Positions 25,901 through 37,900 of a stretch of DNA of 64,000 nucleotides are shown here, in pieces. The stretch comes from Ovis canadensis (Eukaryota > Chordata > Mammalia > Artiodactyla > Bovidae). Below the pieces are notes generated by a model. The model worked only from the letters and a program-made list of their open reading frames with translations, was not told where the DNA came from and did not search any database. The stretch spans positions 28,870,501 to 28,934,500 of the forward strand of contig NC_091255.1 of NCBI RefSeq assembly GCF_042477335.2, written 5' to 3'. Within the stretch, counting starts at the first letter, position 1, and each line of letters begins with the position of its first letter. Position numbers and translations under genes: made by a program.

Positions 25901-28900
25901 AGCAAACCAGTTATGACCTGCCCCGTCAAGAAACTCAGCCTCTAGGGAGAGAAGACCAGAGTCATTCACCTACTCAAGTATTTACTGGACACCATGTTAT
26001 GCTCCCCAGGCAGTGCAGTGATAAAGAATCCACCTGCCAATGCAGGAGACACAGGAGACACACGTTCCATCCCCGGGTGGGGAAGATCCCCTGGAGGAGG
26101 AAATGGCAACCCACTCCAGTATTCTTGCCTGGGAAATTCCAAGGACAGAGGAGCCTGGTGGGCTACATACAGTTCACAGGGTTGCAAAGAGTTGGACATG
26201 ACTGAACTCTCTCACTACTCTCCCCCCTTATGCTAAGCAATGTACTAAGTGGCAAGACTTCAGAAACGGTCCTCGCTCTCAAGGATCACAGTTGAGAGGC
26301 AACGTGAAAAGGACAGATGGTATCAAGACCACAATCAACTACAAACTGCTTCTTGGCATATAGACCTATGTAAGACTCAACTATTGATGGATCCCAGACA
26401 ACCCAGAGCCTCAGCAGTTTGGTCTTTTGTACCTGAAGGTGACAGTGGCCCCTCCCTGATTCTTTCTACACCTCAACAGCTGCTATCCAGCAAATGGTAA
26501 TTAAGCCAGTGAGCTTCTAGAGGTGACGAAGTTAAGGATCTTGAGGTGTTCATGAGACTAGTTTTATTTATTTTTTTAATTTTATTTTTTGGCCATGGCG
26601 GGGATCATGTGGGATCTTAGTTTCCTGACCAGGGATCGAACTCATGCCCCCTGAAATGGGAGCACAGAGTCTTAACCACTGGACTGCCTGGGAAGTCCTG
26701 AGACTATAGTTTTAGAAGAAGAAGGTGTATTTCGGTATTGCGATGACCTACCTGATAAAGGAATGTTCTGGGAGTGGAGACATTTCCCTGGGAACAGAGA
26801 CTGAAGTCCACCAAGCATACAGTGGTCCACCAACCACTTTTAGGTTCTTTCTGAGAACTAAGTCCTGGGAAGAAAGGTGAGCCCTGGAAAAGTGTTCTGT
26901 ACATGAGCTGGCTTGTCTTGGAAAACTGGTAGCTCTTTAGACCACAGGCCAAGGATCTTTATTTTATTTTCTGGCTTCAAAGAATATGGCCAGCAGGGCT
27001 AGAAGACAGGCCCCTTCTCCCCAGGACAGAAGGGTGTCCTGGGGGCATGGCGCTCTTACAGAATATCTTCCCATCTTCATGGCTATGGATGTTTCCTTTC
27101 AGATCATTTGTTAAAAAGCAATTACTGCAATTATTGGCCAGAGAGCGACTGTTCACTGCTCCTCAACTTGCTATTTATTTTAACTACTACCTGATCTTGA
27201 AGACATTGTAAGCTATAAAATACTTCACAACAATGGAGCTTTAAATCTTCAGAGATTGTACAACTGAAGGATATGCATCTCACAGAGTAGCTCTCTGTGA
27301 GGCCTGAGAGGGCCTATAAACTGTTAACAGTAACATCTGCACACAAACCAATTAAAAAGCTGGTCAAAGGGGCTTCCCTGGCAGTCTAGTGGTTAAGAAT
27401 CCGCCATGCAACGCAGGGGGCACCAGTTTGATCCCTGGTCCGGGAAAACTAAGCCTGTGTGCTACAACTGCTGAATCCCACGTGCCTGGAGCCCGGGCTC
27501 TGCAACAAGAAAAGCTACCACAGTGAGAAGCCTGTGCACTGCAACTAGAGGAAGCCCATGGGCAACTACGAAGACCCAACACAGCCAAAAATTAAAAAAA
27601 AAAAAAAAAAGGCTTCTCAAAGACATTAATTATTTCAAGCGAAAACTCCTAAACCTCTGCTGCGGGACTCTAGCACAAACAAATCAAATGATGTGCCTCT
27701 GTTGCTGAAGAGGGTGTCTAGATTGGTCTATTGAGAAAACCACAGACATACACCCCTCAGCTAACTGTTATGCCTGTGCTGGGTCAAAGATTCAAAGTCC
27801 AGAGCCAGGTGATCCCAACTTACAGCTAAAGGATGGAAGAAGCCCGGTTTTAATTTAGAATGTCTCTCTCATTCACTAATGAGGCTGCAGCTCACCACTG
27901 CAGGTGGAAGATGTTGGTAGTTGTCATGGTTCTTGGCTCTCTAATTAAGAGGATCTATTTCAAGTCATATACCAGTGCGGTTGATCCCAGTCTAACCTCA
28001 CTCATCTCCCTCGCCTATTAACACATGTGAACCTGCCCAACATTAACATTTACTTCAGATTTAGTCGCTACCAGGGGGACCTGTTGCTCCATAGCTCTGT
28101 GCTAATTATCCATCCAGCACAAGCAGTTTTTCAATATAGAACTGGAAGGGAGAGGGGGAGGGGATCGAGAGAACAAAGGGAGGAGGGGAGAGGTGAAGGG
28201 AGACAGGGAAGCAGAAAGACTGCCTTTTATTTCAGAGATCTCTTTTTTGCATCACAACATGCATTTAAAAATGGTATAGCGCTCTGGACTTTTTTTTTTT
28301 TTTTTTAATATGTTGTTTCTGATGTATGGCTTGCAAATGTCCATCCAGCTAAGTGACACTGACATTTTAAAACTTGAACCAAAGGCAGTCGGAGAGACAT
28401 GAAAATATCACCTAACCAAATTAAAAGCTTTGGTGTATGTCTTAAGACAAAAGGAAGCAGGTGGACGAAGAAATACTTAAAGAACACACTCCATTTTCTC
28501 TCCCTGGACTGACAAAATATTCTATGTAATACACATAGGAACACTGTTCAAACAGCCTTTCTGTACACAATACACCACAGCCTTCCACTCGGTTCTCTTC
28601 TAAAAGAGGTCAGTCAAGTGAACTGCTTAGGGTCCCTCCTGTCAGAACCCATCACTCTCTAAGAATCAGAAGCTCTCCAGCCCCACAAATGGTCATTTCA
28701 GTTGAAATAAAATATCAGACTAGAAAGATTTCACTGCCTGCAGCCCCCTTCCCCATCATCTGTATGTCCCCTCCCCTTTTTGGGGTGGTGGTGGTGGGGG
28801 GTGTTCAGCCAGCAAACAATAGCACTGAGCGGTTCTGATTTTTAATTTCACAGTTCACGGGTCTCATCCATCCACGTGAGGTCCACTACCAGATAAAAAT

Positions 28901-31900
28901 CCTGCATTTATATTTAACGGCATTGTGCAAGACCGACTGCTGAAGACAATACACGCTCAGAACAGGCCTCTTCTCTCTGACCAGCCCTGCTGCTCTTGGC
29001 CAGCTCAGGAGATGTGTCGGCACTAGTCAAAGCGGGATCGCTGACAGGACCATAGCCGTGTCTCAGCCTCCCAGCAGCCATCTTGATCTACAAAGGCATC
29101 TACCCGCATAGAAAACAAGCCTTTTATAAACTGAAATCAGTTTCTGTCCTGGAAAAGCTAAGAGGTGACGGTTCAAGTTTAATTTAAAAACATCTGTTTA
29201 AATTAAAAGCTGTATTAATCATTCCTCAATTTACTGGTCTGTATTTTGAAGGAACAAAACTTAATGAAATTTAAATGTCAGAAGAAATAGTAAGCTTCCC
29301 CTGGACACTTGTGTGGGCATTAGCTTTTCCCTTCATGGATGGCCTACCTTTCAAAGGCAGGAAAGATGGCCACACTGAAGGATACTGAAGAGATGAAGTG
29401 GAGAGAAAGTTCATGGGGTCCCTAAACCTTAATTTCTTCCTCTCCTTTATCCCAGCTACTGACTCAAATACAGCTAATGCCACAAAGTACATAAAAAGTA
29501 CACGCACTGCTGGTTTTTTCATGCAGAGCCTCAGTGGCTGTGTTAACAAGGAGGCCAATGCAGTGCCAGACCATTACAAACGCCCCATTGAGAAACTTAG
29601 CTAGTTGCGTCACTTCCACAGGCATATAATCCTTTCAAACTAGCTGACTGTGCCCCCCAATTTTATTGCCTTCTATGTAGAGCTTCACTGGCCATCCTCC
29701 CAGTGAAGGACACCTGGAGAAGAGGATTACAAGTAGTGCAGGGCAAGGAGGAGGTGGGGCAGACCACCGACAGTTATACCAGGTGTTTGCCTCTGCTAAC
29801 TTCTCTACAAGCCAAGCCCCGGTGCCACAGGACCTGATCACTGGTGTGGCTGTTCTTGCAATCCTGGCTTCTCTACAATGGAAAATGAGCTGGCTGCAAA
29901 CATTTTAAAAATGGGCTTCATTCATTCACCTAATGATGGATGCTGGAGTCCACTTGTTTTAGAAAAGAGTCAATATTCTGGCCTCAACAGTCACTTTTTA
30001 ATAGTCTCAGGGAACATTCCATGGGAAAGTAGAACAATTTAACTGTGTATTCCATAAAAGTCTCCAAGGTATGGAAAACTGGGTACTGTTTTGTGGTCAA
30101 ATTTCAGTGGACGACCAAGAGTAAGGAAATAGCCAGACCATACTCTTCTTGTGAACACAGCTCAGGGAATCTGGAACGGTTCACATCTTACAGATACTGG
30201 GCCTAAAATTCTATAAAGGTTGGGAAAACTGAAAACAGTGTAACATCTTAGATGTAGGGAGACCAACTATTTGAAATCCAGCTAAATGTGGAGAGCAGGT
30301 TTCTACCCATGGCCCAGCTGCTCTTCCCCAGGAAGGATTTCTGCTTCATTTACTCTCCTCTGACAGGGTCTTCTTTAAAAAAAAAAAAAAAAAAAGGAAG
30401 GAGGCGGCATAAAGCTACCATTTGGGCCGAAACAGCACAGGACTTATTCCCCTCTTCTTTGACTCTGCCGCTCGCCCCTCCCCCAGTTTCACTCAGAAAC
30501 CTCAAAGCTCCCCGCCCTGCCTGGCTGAAGTAATCTCCTGGGCACGCTGTCAGACTGTGCTGTCGTGGTTTGATGCCACAGCTAAGTGCTGACTTGGGCT
30601 TCTGAAGCCTTCCAGTTATACCCCTGGTGACCTATTTAGGAGCTAAACACACTTGTCAGAGACAGCGCCATGATTCTTCCTTTCTGCCCACTGTTCTCTC
30701 AGATGGTCCCCAACCAAAGAACAATCACCCTAAAGGCCTGAAAGTGTGCACACAAATTGTAAGACTTGTGGAAAGCTTGCATGCAGCAAGCATACAGGCC
30801 CTGGACAGGAGTTCTTTCCTGTGACTTAAATAACCAGCAGACATTTTTCTTACTTCAATGCCACAAACTGCAGCCCAAAGTCAAAGATGTCTGATATCAT
30901 GGAGTCAGGTGTCAGAATTACCTTGAGTTAAATGACTGTCATCTCTGCCAGGCAAAACTGAGAGGACTACCAAGGAGGGATAAAGCAAAACACAGATAAT
31001 AGAGCAAAACAATGTCAATATCAGCATCAACAAAGGTCAAAATTACTGACAGAATTCTCCCTATATTTAAGATGGTCTTTCATAAAAATGGTAAGCAAGG
31101 TCAAGGAAAGTTAAATATGGCCAACTCAGGTAGAGGACTATGAAATATTACAGGTTTAGACACATTTAATGAGATTCACGTAGTAAAATATTCACAATGT
31201 ATTTTGACCAATAACTGATTGTTCGTGGAGAAAGTTCACCGTAGAGTTTCTCCCTAGTGTTTTCAGAGCTTCGTTAAAACCAGGAATCAGGAGAACTCTG
31301 ACAGTTAGTGAACATGGGAATTAAAAAGCTCCCAGCTCATCGCAGGAGCCCATGGCTGGTAGAAAGAACAGGAGCAGCTCCACACTGCCCAAATTTGTAA
31401 TGCAGGACTTTTCTAAACTCACTCAAAGTTCCATGCAGTTCATTAGCTTTTCTGCTCTGTTCTTTGCACAAATGCAGACAGGGGAACAAATACCCAGCAT
31501 CCTTCTGAGGATCACAGCTGGATAAAAGCCTGTAAAATGTATTGGCGCTGCCTCGAATTTAACCTTGCCAGCAATTCTGAGGCACCCCCACTCCTGCCTG
31601 GCCTGGAGGTACAGTGATGTCTTTGGCCTATGGATAAATTCAAATCCCACAGAATCCTCTCCTGTTTTGTGCTGCGCTGTATTCAGACGTGTCCAGCTCT
31701 TTGCGACCCCATGGACTGCAGCCCTCCAGGCTCCTCTGTCCATGGGACTTCCCAGGAGAGAATACTGGAGTGGGTTGCCATTTTCTTCTCTGGCCGATCT
31801 TCCCCACCCCAGGCTCAAACCTCCATCTCTTGCATCTCCTGCACTGGCAGGCGGATCCTTCACCACTGAGCCACCTGGGAAGGCCCCTCTCCTGCTCACT

Positions 31901-34900
31901 TGAGTTTATTTCAAAAATAGCCTTATACAAGCCCAAAGCAGTGAGAGAGACCAACATTAGGTTCAGGGATTAACACTCTATACCCCGTAACTAAGGCTTT
32001 TGTCCTTTCAAGACCAGGAAACATTTCCTGGGAGATACCCTGGATAATTTGTCAGAAAATAGGAGAAGGGCAAAGATTAAACACCCAAGCTACTAATACA
32101 TAGGGAAAGCAAACATAATTAGGGAGAAAGGAACGGTCACCGTGTTTGTGTTAACAAAGGTACCATCCGCTTCAAAGAACCCAGACATCATTTCTGTTAC
32201 CCAACCAGTGTTTATCTTTGCACCTCTTTCATTTGTGACACCACTAAGTATTATGCAACAGTGAGCAGAGGAGATGGGTCAGTCTCCGGTTTTTAACTAG
32301 TTTAGTGAGCACTGAGTATAGGATTGCAAAAGGGAAAGGAGTGTAGTTCTCTGAACGAATGAGTCAAGTTTTTCATTACTTAGAAAATGTCATCCATCTG
32401 CAAGGTATACCTGGAATTTGCTTATTGTGAATTCAACAACAGCTGTGTGTAACGGCCAAGCCCCTCTTCACTGATGGGTCAAATCAACGATTCCTCCTTT
32501 TATCAGTGTCCAATACATCCCTCAGTGTCTTTTGCCTCCCATACAAAACTTCATCTTTAGAAAAAAGAACAAAAAAGGCAAAAAAAAAAAAAAAGAAAGA
32601 AAGACTTCATCTTTATTCTTATTTGTTGAGACTAGATTTAGGAAAAAAAAATTAAGGCTTAAAGGATGAGGAATTTGATATCTGGAAATGGCAGGCAGAA
32701 AAAGGAGTCACCCTCTTATTCTTCTGAACTGTTCTCGAGTCATGGGAAAGGCAGTCAGCTAGCGACCTGTGCATGCAGCCTGGGCACAGTGACAAATCCG
32801 CAACACCAAAGTGCCTTTCTAAAATTTGGTCTAGGACTTGCACTGAATACAATGTCCTCCTCTTGCAGGAAACTGGCAGAGGGACAGCTGTACTCCTGTC
32901 CTGTCCCTTGGGAGGCTAGCATTATGCAGAGGTGCTCTCAGAAGTGTCACTCACTGAATGGCAATGCAGCTGGCCCATGCTGTACTTCCTAGGGGCTTTA
33001 AGTCAAAGGAAGAGCAGTGGAGGGGGGGAAGGCAAACTCCACCCCCACCCCACCCGCTCTAATTACTTAAAACTCTGGCACTTTAAAACTAGAATGCATT
33101 TCCAGGAGCCTGTGCTGCATTATCACAATAAATGCCATCATAACCTCAACCAGAATTTTCTACCAGGTTGGCCTGCTTAGCTACACACCCAAGGAATTGC
33201 TGTTTATGCACTGGGGGTGGGACACAAAAGCTCAGAGATGGATTTTAAAACTCTTATCCAGAACTCAAAACAAAAAACAATCAACTTCATCTATTTACTA
33301 TTGTGCTAGCAACTTGTAGAAGAAAAAATATACCCGTTTCTGTTAAGAAGCAGGACACCTGCATTTCTAGGGTACAAAAAAAAAAAAAACAAACACCCCT
33401 CCTGGTTTCTTTTATAACCTACATAAAACTTTCAAGCAAACAGTCTCTGCGTGCTGTCTCCCTGTTTACTGCTATCTGGCTTAGATATAAAAATACATAT
33501 AAACCGGTGAGGAGTTCACTGCAAGGTTCGAACCAACTTTTTGTTCTTGTTAACTGGGATCAAAAAGCTCACTAATTTGCCTATAGTTATGTCCACCCCA
33601 AGGCTGCTACCTATCAAACTGAGGTGATTAAAATCTTCCTCCTTAAACCAGGGCCCTCCATGTATGAGAAGTGTCTGTACACAGAAACTTTCTATTGTGG
33701 CTGGTGGGAGACAGGTGACAGATTTTTTTTTAATACATCCTCCATGGTAACTTCTAGCTTTACTTTTTTGCTAAGAGTGGTCACCCAGAAAAGCTAAAAT
33801 AGCAACATACCAAATCATTATAAGGTTCCCTCTACTGAGACACATCATCCTGAGTTCATGAAGAAAAATCCTTTCCTTACTGTCTCAACATAGACAACAT
33901 AGGCAAAGACATTAAAGTGTGCTTAAATCAACCATCTTTTACTAGATAAGAGTGAAAATTAAAAAATAAGAAGATGGGGGAGTGAAAAGACAACCCACAG
34001 AATGGGAGAAAACACTTGCAAGTCATATATCTGACAAAGGACTTGTATCTAGAACACATAAAGAACTCTTACAACTCAGTAATAAAAATACAAACAAAAT
34101 CAGACAAAGGATCTGAATAGACATTTTTCCAAGAAAATATACAAATGATCAAAAAGCACACAAAAAGATGTTCAATATTGTCAGCCATCAGGCAAATGCA
34201 AATCAAAACCACAGTGAGATAGCATGTCATACCCATAGGATGGCTTTTATCAAGAAGACAAGTAATAGCTACCACTGTAAAGGATGTAGCGAAACGAGTG
34301 CTCACACAGTGCTGATGGCAATGCAAAATGATGCAGCCACTTGGGAACATAGTCTGCCAGTTCCTCACAGGTTAAATACAAGAGTTACCATACGACCCAG
34401 TGATTTTACTCCTGGGTATATACCTAAGAGAAATGAAAACAGACGTCCATGCGAACGCTTGCACTCAAGTATCTATAGCATGATTATTCACAAGAGCAAA
34501 AAGAAATAACCCAAATAGCCATCAACTGATGAATGGACTTAAAAAATATGGTGTGTGTGTATACATATATAAAATACAGTACTCATACATAGAATCGTTT
34601 GCAGCCATAAAAAAGAAGGAAGCACTCACAAATCTTAGAAGGGTGAACCCCGAAAACTCACTGAGCCGTCTTGAGTACCACTTGTACTTCTACTCAAGAG
34701 CTTAATAAAAAAGTGTTTCATGCAACACACAGTAGTGACTATCTGAATTCCTCTTCAGTTCAAATTAAATTTATTTGCCTTTATGATCTGGCTTTCAAAA
34801 AATTCTCTTGGAAACACACTTGATTAAGAATTTTAAAAAGACCAAGATGAATCTCACCTCCCAAGATTAAAATGAAGGCAGTACCTAAATATGACTTTTA

Positions 34901-37900
34901 CACATTTAAACACGTTGACAAACAAACAAACATAAAAACCCCAGTGCCACATAACTCATTTACAAAGGCCTCAAACAGTCCTAACGTATTAGTGGAGCCC
35001 ATCTGTAAAGTACTTTGAGAGCCTTAAAGAACAGCACAAGATCGACATTTTCTGAGTAAACAACTCATCCCAAAAGTATTATCCTTATATTTTTATTTAC
35101 TTTTTTTTATCCTTATATTTTTAAACAGTGTTTATCTGTTATCTTTGAACTACAGCACTCATTTCATTAGAATTGGCCCTTGAGCCCCACGTTAAGTTTA
35201 CAAAACCTTTGGTAAAAATAAATGAAATAAATCTAAAAAAAAGTAAAGTTCACAAAGCATGCACATTGAAATTGAGTTAAAGTTAAATGTTAGTGGAACC
35301 TCGATGTCTGAGTGGATCATTTAAAAATACCACACATCCAGATTCTAACACAACACAGCAAATGCAAAAATAAATAAAATAAACATAAAATCAAATTAGA
35401 GTTGTTTTTTAAAGAAATCTTTTAGCCACTCTGCACAGCATGTGGGATCTTAGTTCCCCCACCAGGGACTGAACCACATCCCCTGCAGGGGAAGCAATAT
35501 TAAGCACTGGATCTCCAGGGATGTCCCAGGTTTGTTTACTGTTGAATCATTTTACTCTGAGGGGGCAGAACGGAGGGAGTTCAGATGCTGTCATCTCCAG
35601 TTCTTCAGTGCCAGGCTTCTGAGTACTCAGAATGTCAGAAACAAAAGATTTGTAAGATAACACTAAAATAAATTATTTTAATTCACCACTTGCTTGATAC
35701 TATTCTAATGACAACAAAAGCAGAAAAATCACCCCCTTAGAAGTTCAAACAGTATATAGGTTTTCTACAAGGCAGTTTTCTACTGTGTGTGAAACCTTTC
35801 TTGTTATGACTCACTGAAAATTAAATATGCAAAACTCCAAGCTGAGCTTAGTTTTGCCTGTGCACAGAGACCTTTTTACTCTCATTCTTCGAAAACCTCG
35901 TTTTGGATCTTGCTGCCAACACCAGAGAGAGGAAAGCCGGCCAACAATTCCAAATATAACATGCGGAGGCAAATGCTACAGAAATCTGTCTGACGGGAAG
36001 CGACCATGCTGAGGTCTGCGAGGGAGATGCACTTCCAACCAGACCGTTCTGGTCCCTCAGACTGTCTGCAGCAAAATGCAATCAGAAGGAACTATTTAGG
36101 TTCCAGTCAGCCTCACTAGTGATGCCCTATGGTACTCACTTTGCTCCTGAGAACAATCCCATCCATCTCAAACAGAAAGATGGGTCAGCTGCAACTAGAG
36201 CTCTAATTTTTCTTTTTTTTAAAGGCTAATTTTTAGGGACCAGTCCATGGAGATCAGTATTTTCAGAAAGCTCAACAATTATGATAAAGGTCAGGTTCAT
36301 CAGGGAACACTTGAAAACACCTCTTTCTAGTTCTCTAGGGCAAATTTAGTAATCCTTACCACCACTCTGAATAACTGATAAACCAGTTAAACTTGGATAA
36401 AATGGATTACCCTATTACTTAAACAAATATGAAGACATCAGCTCCTCAAGTTCAATTCTTCAGTGAGTCCAGGATTCTGAGCACAGGACAATCCATTCCC
36501 TCACCTAGAAGGTTATCAGAGAAAACCCAGAAACAGGGCTCCCGGTCTAATCGGGAAGAAAGGTTCCTCATACACAGCACTGGCCCCTGAGAAAAGACAA
36601 TTAAAACAGCTTATTGGACCAGTCAATTCCTCCAGTAGGTTATCTTAGAAAAATCCCCTGTGGTTATGGCCATGTCACTAAGTCCAGCAGGTGAAGTTTG
36701 CTTAAAATCACTTCTGGAGCATTTTACTAGATCCTGTTCACCGTGAGATAAGCTGGTCAGGCACCCTAGAGACTGCAAGAGGACTTGTCTCCCGGGGCTT
36801 TGAATGGAGACCTACAGCAGCACTGCGATTACGACCTACAGAGCTTGCAAAACTCCATCTTCACTTCTGTACATTCTGTACAAGAGGAAAATCATTACTA
36901 TGCTTATGTAAATAATCCAGTCTTAGCCAGATAAAAAGGGAAGCAAGAGAGAACAGACACACCTCCTAAACTCACTCTCACATGACACAAATAAGTGATA
37001 ATGGGACAAATTACCGAGCACAATCAGGAATCAAAAATTTCTGACACTATTAACTGCTTGACCTAACTACTCTGGTTGAAACAGTTAAAGAAATACTTCT
37101 CCTGGGCTAGAAAGAGTGTGGGGTAGGAAGCAGTAAAGTGGGATAAACCTCACTTTGAAAGAAGGCTTCCTGCCTTTGTACCAGTATCTACAATGTTTTG
37201 TGATTTTTGTAACTACTCAGATACATCAATGTTACATTCAGTACAGGCATCTTCAAAGAGGAAACTGGAGATGTGAAACAAGGGCTGTCTCATTTACTAG
37301 GATTCTCAAATCTCTGATTACCAGTTTCCATTCATGGTCTTAAAAACAAAAAGTAGTCAATGAAATGCACAGTCTGAATCTCAAAAAGACAGAAGGAAAA
37401 GCACCTCCCTCTCTCCTACCAGCTAAAGTAGAACTGTTAATTGTTACAACTTGACAAGACTTGGACTCATCTAGTGCAAAGATTCAGGAGTTAGGTTTTA
37501 GAGTTTAAAAGCCCAATCTCGGCAAAACAGCACACTTTCCCCCTGCCTGAGGTTTTTAATAAACAATTTCAGCTTGATTAAACAAATGATAATAAAGAGC
37601 TTACAAAAGTCTCACTCAATATGGGAATCACCCTTCTTCGTTAACATTCACTTCATTCTAGAGGTAAAACATTAACCCATGTTTTAAATCAAGGAGTCTA
37701 CAATTCACTTAGTATGTATCAAACACAATCACAACACAAACAAAAGCAATAGGGAATAACTGGTAAGCAACACAACACCACCCAGTACAAATCTCTTCTG
37801 TGCTCAACAACAGCACAGGAAATGTGACAGGAGATGGCTTACACCTTATAGGAAGCAAAGGCTAAAAACCACAGACCCTTCCTGCTGGCCTTAGTCACTA

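Noticed and set aside
25966-26205. Frames with [14 protein letters not shown]-like peptides here and at about 31.7, 53.5, 57.3, 60.1 and 62.5 kb
   Set aside because: They are translations of Bov-tA SINEs, repeated across the window.
33955-34645. Possible coding capacity of the L1 fragment
   Set aside because: It is a short, truncated 3' fragment with several stops; no intact frame.
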